64,000 nucleotides of DNA from Micromonospora sp. ATCC 39149 (GTDB lineage Bacteria > Actinomycetota > Actinomycetes > Mycobacteriales > Micromonosporaceae): NCBI RefSeq assembly GCF_000158815.1, contig NZ_GG657738.1:5872478-5936477 (forward strand), written 5' to 3'. A program made the position numbers and the translations under genes. This document shows, one piece after another, positions 25,387-36,597 of this stretch (position 1 is its first letter; each line of letters opens with the position of its first letter). The notes beneath the pieces were generated by a model. That model had not been told where the DNA came from. It saw nothing but the letters and a program-made list of their open reading frames with translations, and searched no databases.

Positions 25387-28300
25387 TTATCCTTGGGTAT
25401 TCCGTGTCACGATAATCGAGATCTTCGCAAATTCATCTTCGTGTCTAACGCCGGGAATCCCAGCAAGCCATCTAGCCTCCCCCGGGGGCGAGTTGCGCGG
25501 AGACAACGGCTGGACCGGCGTGTAGAACTCGACACCCCGCCTACCCTGCGGCAGGGCACCCCGATATGCCTGGACCATAGGACGGTCCTGGTAAGAGATG
25601 CGCGCAACCCTCCCCCACAACTCACCGCTCTCTGTCATTTGAGCAGCCACCTCGGCAGTCTGGGTAGGAGACTCCAGCCGATGGAACGGCCCGTAGAGAC
25701 GATCACCGGCGGCACTCTCGATAAAATCTTCGCCGCAGTTGTGGACCAAGACCGGCGTGGTGCCGGCCATCACATAGTACGTGTGGACGTCGGCGACTGT
25801 AAGGTCGCGCATGATCTCTGCGCCGAGGAAGTTGTGGACCTTTGCCACCGTCGCCGGGGCGCCCGACGGCGCCTTCAACTCTTCGGTTGCCTGGAGGTCG
25901 GCCGCATTTACCCACGCGTTGCGGCTTGCGCTCCAAAACGGATGATGCTGTGTCGTCTTTAGTGGGGCGATCGAACCATCGTCGGTCTGGATGGAGAGAT
26001 CGGTAAGTGACTCGTCCTGATTAATGTGAAGCGCTTCTACGGTCTGGGAACTCGTGACGCCGGTCATGGGGTCATGCGCTAGAACTTCGTCGCCCACGGC
26101 AACTTCAGCGATAGGGCGGGTGGTGCCGTCGGCCATGAGTACGGGTGTGGCAGGGGCGAAGCTGTGCTTGGCGCAGCCGGACTTCGCTGCAGGTGCACCA
26201 CCGCCACCATTGTTGGAAGGCTTCCCCTTGGTCGTTGGCCCTGGTTCCTTCGTCGGCGGCTTTGGCGGTTTCGGGGCGGGGGATTGATTGGCTGCGGACC
26301 GGGCATCTGCCTTGATGGCTGCCATCTCGCGGGCGTCGGCCGCATGATCGATCTTGGGTGCAGCTCCAGTCGGCGCCTTTCCGACAGCCGACTTTGCTCT
26401 GTCGGCGATCCAGCCGACGGTGGCCTTGCACCAGGCTTTGATCTTGCATGCCCAGTCCAGGACGGGAACAGTGGAGACTCCTGCCACTACCGCTTCGGTG
26501 TAGTTGCCTTCCTTGACGTAGATGGCCGCATTGACCCCGTCGCAGACCATTCCGACAGGCAAGAACAGTCCGCACGCCTCCAGGCTTTCATGCGTTTTTT
26601 GGCGACCGGTCTTCCTCGCAGGCCCTACCCCGTCGTTGCCGGAACCACCGCCTTCGACATCTTCTTGACATGCATATCCACCCAACCCATGGTCGCATAG
26701 GCCCGTGGGCGTATCGATCCCACCGTACTCGGGGATGATTTCGCCGCTGGGGTCGCTGTAGGTGATGGGGTTGTTGGCGGCGTAGGTGTAGGCGGGGAGT
26801 TGGCGGGGGTTGCCGGGGTCGTTGATGGGGTCGACGGAGATGAACCGGCCGATGGTCGGGTCGTACTCGCGTGCGCCCAGGTGTGTCAGGCCCGTGGGGT
26901 CCTTGAAGCCGCCGAGGAATCCCTGTTGGTTGGGCCAGGTTGGCTGTGGTCCACGGGGTGTGCCGTAAGGGGTTTGTCTGCGTTGGGTGATGGTCTGGTT
27001 GGTGTCGGTGGCGACGCTGAGCTGGGCGGTTCCTTGGTAGTCGCTGGCGAGCCAGGTGAGGCCGGTGACGGTGCGTTGGGCGATGGTCTCGCCGTTGAAG
27101 GTGTAGTAGCGGGTGGCGTCGACCTGTCCGGTGCTGTTGTTTCGCCGGACCTCTTGGCCGTCGAGGAACAGGGTGCTGCTGGTGGGGTCGGTGGCGATGA
27201 GTCGGTTGCCGGAGGCGTCGTAGATGTAGGAGTTGGTGCCTGCGCTGTCGGTCAGTGTGGCCAGATGGCCTTCGGCATCCCAGGTCATCGTTTGTTGACC
27301 GGAGGGGCCGGGGCGGCTGGTCATGTTGCCGGCGTTGTCGTAGGAGTACGAGCCGGTGGTGGTGCCGGTGTTGTCCGTTCGGCTCCAGCCCAGCAGGGCG
27401 TGGGGCTGAGCGGTTTGCGGGCTCGGGTAGTTGTAGGTGGTGGTGATGGTTCCGGTCGGGGTGGCCCGCTCGGTCTGGGTCAGCCTGTTCCCGATGCGGC
27501 CCTTCGGGTCGGTGGGCGCGCCGAACGACCACTGCTGCCAGTAGGGTGCCGGCCCTCCGAGTTCCTGGTCGTTCTGGGGTGGTGTGGCGCAGTCATGGGA
27601 CTCGGGTGTCCACGCTTGGGTGAGTCGGCGTTGGTGGTCGTAGGTGAAGCACTGGGTGTCGCGGGTGGCGCTGCCGGGGTTGTCGTCGATCTTCTTGAGA
27701 TTGCCGCTGGGGTCGTAGGAGTACTCGACGTTGGCGATCAGACCCGGGGAGGTTGAGCGTGAGACCGAGCTGCTCTTGGCCCGGCCGGTGGCTTCGTCGT
27801 AGTAGGTGGCGGACTGGAGGAACTTGGCGCCTGTTAGGGCGGTGGCGCGGGTGATGGTGTTGAGTTCGAACAGGCTGGTGTAGCCGGATTGGATGGCGTA
27901 GTAGCTGGCGTCGCCGTAGTCGGTGGCCAGCTGGTTGGGCATGCCGTAGGTCGTGTCGTACTTGTGGGTGAGGATCTCTTGGCTTAGCCCGCCGGCTGCG
28001 GGGAGCGTGAGGTTGTTGAGCGCGCCGCTGGCCTTGAACGTGGCCTTGTTGGTGAAGCTGCAGGTCGTGGCTCCTATGCCGCAGAAGCTTGCCTGCGAGG
28101 CTGGGAGGGTGAGTTTGGTCTGCGTCGGCCGGTAGAGCTTGTCGACGGTGACGGTCTCGTCGCGGTACTCGTCGGTGCCGATGAACCGGGAGGCCGACTT
28201 GACGACGCCCTTGACCGGCGAGTCGTAGGTGTATCCGATGCGTTTCTGGCCGGTGAGGCTGCCCTCGCGGAGGGTTTCGAGCCGGCCGACCTGGTCGTAG

Positions 28301-30575
28301 GTGTAGTAGAGGTCCGGCGTGTCGGGCCGGGAGTCGGTGGTCTTTTCCAGGTCACCGTACGTGTTGTACGTCATGGTGGAGGTGCCCTGGTCGGGGTCGT
28401 TGACCGAGACCGGGCGGCCCTGAATGTCGTAGGTGTAGGACCAGGTGTTGCCCGAGGCGTCCGCGACGGTGCTCAGCTGGCCGGTGGGGTGGTAGGTGTA
28501 GCTGGTTTCGTCGTAGGTGCCGGTCGCCGTGTGGCTGTGGTACTGCCAGAGCTTCTCGACGCGGCCCTGGACGTCGGTCCAGGTGGTGATGGCCGCCTCG
28601 CCCTGCGCGGGTTCGGTGGTGGTGTGGTCTCCGTGGTAGGTAATCGAGGTGCGGGACTTCTCAACCTGGAGCCCGTTCTGGCCGGCGAGCAGGAGAGAGT
28701 GCAGCGGTCGTCCCGCGACGTCGAAGAGGGTCTGGGTCTGACTGGGGATCTCGTAGTCGTTGCCGAGGCGGATCTCGGTGAGGTCGACCGGACTGCTGTT
28801 CCAGTAGGCCGAGTTCGCCTTGTAGATGCGGCCAGCGGCGTCGTAGAAGGTGTCGGTGAGGATCCTTCCGGCGCCGTACGCCGGTTCCTGGGTCTGCCTG
28901 CCGCGTCCGAGGCCATCGAGCAGGACGTGGGAAGTGTCGTATCCGCCGTTGGCGTTGAGGGACTCGGTCGTGATCGTGGATGGCTGGGTCTTATGTAGTT
29001 GGTAGCTGTAGCGGGTCGATGGCGCGGAGGGGTTCGCGGTGCGATCGCGGTCCGGCAGCCAGACGGCGGTGTTGCGACCCATCGCGTCGTAGGTGTATTC
29101 GGTGATCCGCAGGTTGGGGTCGGTCGCCTTGAGGGGGAGCCCGAGGACCGGGTCGAGGTCGACGATGTCGCTCCACAACAGCGGGTTCTTTGTCTCCACC
29201 TTGGTGACCGGACCGTCGACGAGCGGGGTGTAGGTGGTGGTGGTCGTCTGCCCCGCGACGTCGGTGGACTCTGTCACGCGACCGCGGGCGTCGTAGGCGG
29301 CCGTGGATTTCTGCTGGTAGGTGCGGGTGCCGCCGCTGAAGCCGGTGATGGCTTCGATCTTGGTCAGCAGTCCCTTCGTCGGGGTGGTGTTGTAGGTGAG
29401 CGAGTCGAAGCTGAACTTCGTGTCGGCGGTGATCTGGCTTGCGGTGGTCGGCGTGGTGGCGCAGGTGCCGATCCAGCCGTGGGTGCGCTTGACCGGGGTC
29501 AGGAGCCAGTTCGCGCCGGTGGTGTTGCGGGCGTACTCGGTCTGTACGCAGGCCTCGTCGCCGGTCTTGTCGTCGTCGCCGTTGTCCTGAACGGTCGTTG
29601 GCATGCCGTAGTCGCCGTAGGTGGTCGTCGTGCTGGCCCGGCGGACACCAGTGTCGGTGGTGGCCCGGCTGCGGACGGTGGTGACCCGGCTGTAGCGGGC
29701 CTCGGCGATCGGGGTGCCCGCGCGGGTCGCGGTGGCGGCCGATCGCCACATGTCGTTGACGGTGGCGGCCAGCACGCTGCTACCGAGCCAGCTGATCTGT
29801 TCCCGTGGGGTGCCGGCGTAGTGGTCGTAGTCGTTGACGGCTCCGCCTTCGAGGCCTTCGACGGTGCTGGTGCGGGTGCCGCCGCCGGCGAGTTTGTCGC
29901 CGTACATGCCCCGGTAGTAGAGGGTTTCGGTCTTGACGCGGTTGGTGCCCTCACCGACGTAGGTGGTGACCTTCGGGTAGCCGCGCCACTGGGACCAGCT
30001 CTTGCGGTTGTCCGGGGCGAGGCCGTTGTCCTCGTCGTAGTGCCACAGCGGCTGGTTGCCCGGGTTGCCGTACTCGTAGCTGGTGCGCAGCGGTCGGGCC
30101 CCGCCGGTGGGGTCGATCTGCTGGACCTCGCGGACGACGTACTTGTGGAAGTAGTCGGTGATGGGGTCGGTGTAGGCCGGTGGGGTCCATCGGACCGGGT
30201 AGCAGAGCAGGGTGTTGCTGTCCAGGGCGCTGGCTGACGGCATGGTGCCGCCCTTGGCGCACTGGCGGTCGCTGTAGGTGACAAAGAGCTGGCCACCGGT
30301 CTCGAGCGTGATCAGGTTGACCCGGCGCCAGTTCATGGCCAGCGCCCAGTCCGAGCCGGTGGCGTCGACCCGGTTCTGCATCTGGATGCCCTCGAAGGTC
30401 ACCTCGGGGGCGACGACCGCCTTGGTGTCATCGTTCGGCGTGGTGATCAGCGCGGGGTCGTTCAGGCCGCGGTGGGTGATGCCTTCCAGCCACAGGCCGG
30501 CGCGGGTGCCGTCACCGGGGTCGGGGAACGACTGGCGCAGCGTCCAGGAGTCGGCGGGCTGTACTCGACAGGGCG
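25387..30575 (-). CDS. RHS-repeat toxin, C-terminal part (frameshifted from 30512-32458)
   Basis: Over 1670 residues in one frame. YD repeats run throughout ('YDAMGRNTAVW', 'YTYDIQGRPVSVNDPDQGT'), ending in the RHS core 'GLTHLGAREYDPTIGRFISV'. A Pro/Lys-rich linker follows, then a HINT domain ('CAKHSFAPATPVLMADGTTR' to 'TYYVMAGTTPVLVHNC', about 25735-26180), and finally an unassigned 115-residue tip (25387-25734) starting 'GEDFIESAAGDRLYGPFHRL'. RHS shells enclose and release a C-terminal toxin; HINT domains cut themselves free. The in-frame region extends above the first ATG (30402) to about 30575, where it should join the upstream frame: 'ADSWTLRQSFPDPGDG' lies in this frame. Confidence 0.88.
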
Positions 30576-32458
30576 GTCTTGCACACGGAGATGGTGATCA
30601 CTGTCGTCCGCTTGACCGACCAGAAGGTGGGTGAGCCGTTCTGGCAGGGGTTCGTGGTGGCGGTGCACTCCTGGTCCCAGGGGGTGTCCGGCCAGGTGGT
30701 GTCGTTCTTGGTCGTGCAGTTGGCCAGGCAGCGGTCGGCGTAGGTGAAGGCCACCCGCATCGGGGCGTTCTGGACGTACGGGGATGCCGCGGCGTACTCG
30801 GTGTTGTCGCGGTTGTCCGTGCCGTAGTCGATGCGGGTGAGGTAGCCCGCCCGGTCGTATGCGACGGGCGCCGAGGATGCCTTGTTCTTGGCGTAGTGGT
30901 TGGTCTCCTTGCTCCACCACAGGGACATGGTGTTGCCGTGGACGTCCTGGATGTAGTCCAGGTTCCAGCGCCACGCCTGCCGTTTGCCGCCGCACTCGGA
31001 CGCGGCGAAGGTGCTCTGGTGGCACGGCTCGCCGGGGTTGTTGCCGTACACCGGGACGGTCAGCACGGAGTTGGTCGTCGGGCGCGAGGTGCTCCAGCCC
31101 GGCAGTTGGTGGCGACCGAACCAGTACTGGGTGCCGTTGGCGGTGGTGACCTTCCAGTACTCGTTGTCATTGTCGCCGTTGTTGTAGACCGGGGAGGTCA
31201 GCAGCTCGATCTTGGAGCCGTCCTCGCGGCGGGGATGCCACTTGCCGTCGCTGCCCTTGAGTAGTTCGACCGACGACCCACCGAGGGACATGACGGCGTT
31301 GTCGGGCCCCCAGCACAGGTCTCCGGTCTTGACGGTGTTGTTCGCGCCAGAGCTGTCCATGTCGTCGGCGCATGCCTTGTACTGCCGCTCGATGAATCCC
31401 GGCGAGTAGTCGAAGCCCTCACCGATCATTCCCGGCTGGTTGTTCGTCGCCGCCTGCCTGCCGTCGACCGCCTGCGAGGAGTACGACAGGGCGAGGCTCG
31501 GGGCGGGGCCGCCCGGGCCGGGCGGGGTCCTCATCGGGTAGGACCAGTTGAAGCCACCAGTGGAGCCACCATGGCTCCACGAGGACGACGGCGCGAGGCT
31601 CGACGCGGTGAAGCTGCCAGCACCACCGGACGGGCCCGCCGCCAACGCGATCAGCGTCCCGCTCGTCGCGGTGGACGGGACCATCCCGTAGCGCTTCGCA
31701 TCCGCTCTCGACATCGCGGGGCGGATCGGCCCTGCCGGCACCGACGCCGACACGGTGCGGTCGCGCACCGCGTTGCGGGACTCAAGCGGCGTCACGAGGC
31801 AGTCCTTGGCTTCCGGTGAGGTCAGCGCGCACTCGGGCACCCGCACGAGCCGCACCCGCGATGACCAGTCGGCGCCGAACGCGCTGGCAAACGTCGAGTA
31901 GTCGACCGTCACCTCGACCTGGCCGTCCGACTGCCCGCCGTCGGTACGTCCCACCCGGATGAGCAGGCCGCCACGCAAGCCGGCTCTCTCCGCAGTGGCC
32001 TGTGGTAGCACCTGGACCCGTACCTTGCCCGGAACTGCCGTCGCCGGACGGCGTGCCGAGTCGGAGCCTGGGGGTGCGATCGCCACCGGAAGCGATCCGG
32101 CGCGGACCGGCTTCGAGGTGGCCGCCCGCGCGTCCTTCGTAGGCAGGGTCACTTCGGCGGTTCCCGCCACCGGCCACACCGGCGAGGGGCGTTGGATCTT
32201 GTTGGCGGCGGCCTCAGCATCCGGCGCCGGCTTCGCGGTCTTGACCGGGTGAACGGGCACCGACTCGTAGCGCTGCGGCTTGAGCAGCTCGGCGGTGGCC
32301 TCTGGTCGCGCCTGCGCCGGGACCTGTCCACCGAGGGTCGCCAACGCCATGGCGAGCACGATCACCGCAGCGGTCAGCGGACGTCGGGGCAACAGTGGGG
32401 GAATGTGTGGTCGGTGCCGGGCCGGGTGTATCGGGCGGCGGGGTCTGACGGTGGCCAT
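30512..32458 (-). CDS. RHS-repeat toxin, N-terminal part
   Basis: From the ATG at 32458, with aaaggac upstream as ribosome site. A basic N-terminus and hydrophobic 'LTAAVIVLAMALATLGG' form a Sec-type signal peptide. Then come a linker and the TcB-like start of the RHS shell ('FTASSLAPSSSWSHGGSTGG', 'GGPAPSLALSYSSQAVDGRQ', 'VKTGDLCWGPDNAVMSLGGS'). The frame leaves the family pattern near 30580 ('CKTALSSTARR') and ends at 30512. Restoring one G and one C in 'tcgagtacagcc' would continue it into the downstream frame. The whole gene (25387-32458) would encode a secreted protein of about 2350 residues. Confidence 0.85.
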   Translation of the reverse strand: MATVRPRRPIHPARHRPHIPPLLPRRPLTAAVIVLAMALATLGGQVPAQARPEATAELLKPQRYESVPVHPVKTAKPAPDAEAAANKIQRPSPVWPVAGTAEVTLPTKDARAATSKPVRAGSLPVAIAPPGSDSARRPATAVPGKVRVQVLPQATAERAGLRGGLLIRVGRTDGGQSDGQVEVTVDYSTFASAFGADWSSRVRLVRVPECALTSPEAKDCLVTPLESRNAVRDRTVSASVPAGPIRPAMSRADAKRYGMVPSTATSGTLIALAAGPSGGAGSFTASSLAPSSSWSHGGSTGGFNWSYPMRTPPGPGGPAPSLALSYSSQAVDGRQAATNNQPGMIGEGFDYSPGFIERQYKACADDMDSSGANNTVKTGDLCWGPDNAVMSLGGSSVELLKGSDGKWHPRREDGSKIELLTSPVYNNGDNDNEYWKVTTANGTQYWFGRHQLPGWSTSRPTTNSVLTVPVYGNNPGEPCHQSTFAASECGGKRQAWRWNLDYIQDVHGNTMSLWWSKETNHYAKNKASSAPVAYDRAGYLTRIDYGTDNRDNTEYAAASPYVQNAPMRVAFTYADRCLANCTTKNDTTWPDTPWDQECTATTNPCQNGSPTFWSVKRTTVITISVCKTALSSTARRLLDAAPVVPRPR

Positions 32459-32745
32459 GGTGTCCTTTCGCCTGAGGGCTGCGCGCCGTGCTGGCATCCA
32501 CGGCGGTGGGTGGGGGCCGGCAGCCGGGGCGCGCCTCGTCTGCTCCTGCCGGCCGAAGCCGCATGGGCAGTCGTTGTTCGCTGGGCTTCGCCGGAGAGGT
32601 GGGGACAGTGCGACTGGCCTTCCACTGATGAGGCCGGGGCCAGCCGGGTAGGACGTGTCGTGGCGACCCTGCCGCCCGGCCGTAGCGGTGCACATGGCAG
32701 CGATACGGCCGGGCAGCAGGTGGCCACATGTTCAGGCCAGGCGGC

Positions 32746-35700
32746 TCAGCCTTCGTTCATGTCGGTGAGGATGTCGCCCTCGGACAGCAGCCCCTGCCAG
32801 GCACGGACCCGGTCGACAGTGCCGCCGTTGACAAAGTAGGAGCTCTTCGCCTTGCCGACGTGGAACACCGACGAGCTGTTCCAGGTGACGGTGTTGGCGC
32901 GGCTGCCCTGCAGAACGCCGTTGACGTACAACCTGAGTTCCCGGGCAGAAGCGTCGTACCGGGCCGCGACATGCGTCCACGTGTCCAGCTGCGCTGGGTT
33001 GACGGAGACGATGTACTGCCAGGTCGCGGTGCCGGTGTCCACTGACGGGATGGTGATGCACCACTTGTCGGTGGGATCGTCGTACATCAGGTAGAAGGCG
33101 GCGCGTGTGGCGCCGTCCTGCGCCAGGACCGCCTGGTGATCTGCCGTGGTGACCTTGACCCACGCGGCGACGGTGAACGACTGGTCGGTGCGCAGGACGG
33201 ACGCTGCGGTGTCTGCGGAGCCGGGGCTGCCGTTGACCAGCAGGCCGGTCGAGCCGTTGTGTCCGCCTTCCATGGCCCAGTCAGCGGCGGGGGCATCGGC
33301 CAGGGTCAGCGGGCGCTGGTATCCCGATGCGTCGCCCTCCTGACGGGGCGCTTCGGTGTCGACGTCCTCCATGTCCCAGGCTCCGACCTTGACAGCCGCG
33401 ACCAGCGGCGCCAGGTCGAGTTCCGGGTCGATGACACGGTCCCACACCGACACCTCGCTGATCGCGCCGTTCCAGTGCGCCACATCGGTGCCGCTCCAGC
33501 GTTCACGGCCGATGGTGATCGTGCCGCCGGCGTTGAAGGTCCGGGGAACCGTACCGGTGCTGACCTTCGTGCCGTTGACGTAGAGCAGCAGTTTGCCGCC
33601 GGCTGCGTCATACACGCCGGCCACGTGGGTCCACACGCCCGTGACCGCCACCGGCCCGAAGATGTTCGTGAAGGCGGTGCCCCCGAGGTTCTCCTCCATG
33701 ACCCCGAACGTCCAGCGGTTGTCGCCCCACTTGCGGAGCATGAACGAGTCGGTCGCGCTCGCGGGAGACCCCGCGATCTCCATCAGCCCATCGGCGTCGG
33801 GGCGCACCCAGGCGGCGACCGAGTAGCTTCGGGACGTGTCCAGGCCGACGTTGGCGCTCGCGTAGTCGTTCACGCCGTCGAACTTGACCGCCCAGTCCTT
33901 GCCGCGGGACTTGTGCGTGCCAGCGATCCGTGAGTCGGTCCAGGTGGGCCCGTTGGTCAGGGTCGCGGTGGCCCCGCCGACCTCGGCCGGTGGGGCCAGA
34001 GAGGTCCCTGCTCCCTCGTCCATCGCCCAATGCGCCTTCGGCAGGGAAGCGATGTTGACGAGGAAGTTGTAGTCCAGTGCGCCACTGGGGTTCCCGGCCT
34101 GGTCGCGACTCACGACGGTCAGCACGTTGTTGCCGATGAGCTCCGGGGTGATCCACACAGTCGCTGAGCCGCCAAGGGTAGGTGCCTTGACGATGGACTC
34201 GGCGCCACCATTGAGTCGGTACACGTAGTCGTAGACGCCCATGGCCCCGTTGGGCGAGAACGTGAACCGCCCCGAGTATCCGATCCCGCCCTGGGCGTCC
34301 ACGTTCGTGCCCAAGGGCGGGGACGCCGGGTACAGGCCGTCGGCGGTCGTTACGGCCGGGACAGCCTCCGGTGACGATGTATCGATATCGAGCTCACACC
34401 ACGGTGACGCGTTCGAAGTGCCGCCGAGGGTGTCCTTGGTCTGCACCTGCCACCGGTAGCGGTCCCCGTTCGCGGTGCTCACGGTGAACTGCACCTCGGC
34501 CTTGGCCCCGGGCGCGACGCCGGAATCGGTCTTCGGCCAGCCCGTCGCCGCCGCCCACGTACTGGTCGTCGCGTTCCACTTCTGCACGGTGAAGACGCCC
34601 GAGAGGCTACCGCCGTTGCTGCCGTCGGGATCGGTAAGCGTGGCCTTCAACCAGGGCGCAGAGGAGTTGATCACGGGACGTGAGGCACCCGTGACGCAGG
34701 CCTTCGCAGGGGCGGTGTATCCAGTGTGAGTGCTCATCTGCCCGGCGGTCGGTGTGGTGGGGCTGGTGTTGTACTCCACCGTCAGCTTCGTCATCGCCGG
34801 GTCGAACTTCTTCCACCAGTTACTGGTGGTCTCCAAAGTGCCATCGGACTTGCGGGTGGACAACGCCAGGGTGTAGTTGTCCTGGCCGATCGCCGCGGCC
34901 ACGTCGTTCTTCAGGTTGGTGCTGGTGAACTCCATGGGCAGGTCCGGCTGCGGGTCATTGGGGCAGCTCGGCGCGGCGGGGGCCTTGTGCGCGTGTCCCG
35001 ACCGTTCCTCCAACCACAACGCCAGGTTCGGCCCGTCCCACATCTGCTTACCAGAGGTGGCGAGATCGGCCGACCGCCACAGGTTGACCGGGGTGTTGGC
35101 GCAATCCCACGAATGAGTCATCTCGGTCAGGAACTTCACCGACCGGATCGCCTTGCCGGACAGGCTCGTCAGGTTGAACCGGAAGAAGGACCGGAAGGTC
35201 CCCGCGCCGGTCGGCTCCTTGCCCACCCGGGCGACGCCGTCGTCCCGCGTCAGGTTCTCCGATCCCGTGTAGCCCCACTTCGCCTTGTTGATGGTCGTCC
35301 AAGGATCGATGACGACCGGGTACACGGTGTCTGGCCCCCGAAGCAGGTCCAGGTCCGGCCGGATCACCAAATCCGTACCCTCGATGCTGGTGGGCAACTC
35401 GGCCTGTTCAGCCAGATCCGGGGCAGCGCGAACGACATCGCGCTGCTGTTGCGCCGCAGCGGCCTTCGCGGCCTGCGTCGTCGCCCCACCGTTCGTGGAC
35501 GAGTCCCACATCAATGCGTTGCCGCTCGACAGGACTGCTACGCCAGCGCCGTCGACCACCTCGAACCCGCCGCCGCTGCGGTCGCGTGGGGTCAACCCGG
35601 GCGTGTTCAACGGCATGCGAAGCTCCTGGAGCTGAGAATTGGCCGCTGCCTCAGCCGACTTCACCACCACGGCCCAGGTGAACCCGTCCGCCAGTGCCCG

Positions 35701-36228
35701 CACCCGAAGGTCAACCTCTGGCCATACCGATTCGTATACGGCCGTGTCGCCCTCCAGCCGAGGAGCGGGCAACTGGCCAGGCCAGCCGAGGCTCACCTCG
35801 CTGCTGTCGCCAATCGGTAGCCGCACTGCCGGAGTGGCACCACCAGTCGAGAAGGCAACTCTCGCCAGCGTCGCCACGGGGGCGACCCCACGGTCAGTCG
35901 TCATCCGCAGGGTCGTGTCGATCTGCCGCCACGCACCGTCAGTCCCGCGGGTCCAGCGAGGAGTCGCGTAGGACTCCAGCAGCAGCGAACCTTCCGGAGT
36001 CGCCAAGACCCGCGACAACTCTGACCTCAAGTCCGTTACCTCCACGGGCGAGCCAGAACGCTCGGCCGCCGCCAACGCCACCGCCTCGGCTGATGGGGCC
36101 TCCGCTGCCTCCGCCGATGCCGGCGTCGCCGGGGCCTGAACACTCACCGCCGCACTGCCAGCGACAACGGCGGCTGTCAGCCCCCACGCCGTTCTGCGGA
36201 CACGCGTCATCGACCAACGACGTCGCAC
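32746..36228 (-). CDS. Secreted LamG-domain protein, RHS partner
   Basis: 1160 residues. The GTG at 36228 lies behind gggggagg. The signal peptide is 'RRTAWGLTAAVVAGSAAVSV' followed by APATPASA. Residues of about 290-480 form a DNRLRE-like beta domain ('TVYPVVIDPWTTINKAKWGY'). About 560-640 holds an Ig/FN3-like piece, and two LamG jelly-roll domains make up the last 430 residues ('SYSVAAWVRPDADGLMEIAG', 'SFTVAAWVKVTTADHQAVLA'). LamG domains bind glycans or proteins outside the cell. It precedes the RHS gene by 288 bases on the same strand. This LamG-RHS pairing recurs in actinobacteria and suggests a surface or delivery partner. Confidence 0.85.
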   Translation of the reverse strand: MRRRWSMTRVRRTAWGLTAAVVAGSAAVSVQAPATPASAEAAEAPSAEAVALAAAERSGSPVEVTDLRSELSRVLATPEGSLLLESYATPRWTRGTDGAWRQIDTTLRMTTDRGVAPVATLARVAFSTGGATPAVRLPIGDSSEVSLGWPGQLPAPRLEGDTAVYESVWPEVDLRVRALADGFTWAVVVKSAEAAANSQLQELRMPLNTPGLTPRDRSGGGFEVVDGAGVAVLSSGNALMWDSSTNGGATTQAAKAAAAQQQRDVVRAAPDLAEQAELPTSIEGTDLVIRPDLDLLRGPDTVYPVVIDPWTTINKAKWGYTGSENLTRDDGVARVGKEPTGAGTFRSFFRFNLTSLSGKAIRSVKFLTEMTHSWDCANTPVNLWRSADLATSGKQMWDGPNLALWLEERSGHAHKAPAAPSCPNDPQPDLPMEFTSTNLKNDVAAAIGQDNYTLALSTRKSDGTLETTSNWWKKFDPAMTKLTVEYNTSPTTPTAGQMSTHTGYTAPAKACVTGASRPVINSSAPWLKATLTDPDGSNGGSLSGVFTVQKWNATTSTWAAATGWPKTDSGVAPGAKAEVQFTVSTANGDRYRWQVQTKDTLGGTSNASPWCELDIDTSSPEAVPAVTTADGLYPASPPLGTNVDAQGGIGYSGRFTFSPNGAMGVYDYVYRLNGGAESIVKAPTLGGSATVWITPELIGNNVLTVVSRDQAGNPSGALDYNFLVNIASLPKAHWAMDEGAGTSLAPPAEVGGATATLTNGPTWTDSRIAGTHKSRGKDWAVKFDGVNDYASANVGLDTSRSYSVAAWVRPDADGLMEIAGSPASATDSFMLRKWGDNRWTFGVMEENLGGTAFTNIFGPVAVTGVWTHVAGVYDAAGGKLLLYVNGTKVSTGTVPRTFNAGGTITIGRERWSGTDVAHWNGAISEVSVWDRVIDPELDLAPLVAAVKVGAWDMEDVDTEAPRQEGDASGYQRPLTLADAPAADWAMEGGHNGSTGLLVNGSPGSADTAASVLRTDQSFTVAAWVKVTTADHQAVLAQDGATRAAFYLMYDDPTDKWCITIPSVDTGTATWQYIVSVNPAQLDTWTHVAARYDASARELRLYVNGVLQGSRANTVTWNSSSVFHVGKAKSSYFVNGGTVDRVRAWQGLLSEGDILTDMNEG

Positions 36229-36597
36229 GTCGCCTCCCCCGAGATTGAAGTCGACTGAAGCTAAGGCCCGGCACTCTTCGCGTCAATACCCCTACAGGGT
36301 GTGACGGTGCGTAACGCGAGCCACGTTCATATGTGGCATGTGGTCTGGATTCTGCTGCCCCTGAGTGATCGTCTGGCAAGGGGTCCCGGTGCTGCGAAGG
36401 ACGAGGAGGGCGAGAGCGACTCGTGGGCTGCCCGGCCAAGATCGGCGGGCCCTGGCTGTCTCGGCCGGCCAGGGCATCACGCGGCCAAGTCCCGTTCACC
36501 GGCGTAGTTCTCTAGTGGATCGACCCGGTGCCGCACCAACGTGAGGCGGAGGGCTTGCGATACTCTGCGCCGACAACTGCTTCGGAAAGCGGCGCAC
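36229..36597. other. Divergent promoter region
   Basis: The 370 bases between the LamG gene (minus) and the lipoprotein gene (plus) contain no convincing gene. They should hold the promoters of both. No clear -35/-10 pair stands out. Confidence 0.35.

Noticed and set aside
28999..30237. Plus-strand Val/Gly-rich frame opposite the RHS gene
   Set aside because: Antisense of YD-repeat codons; composition only.
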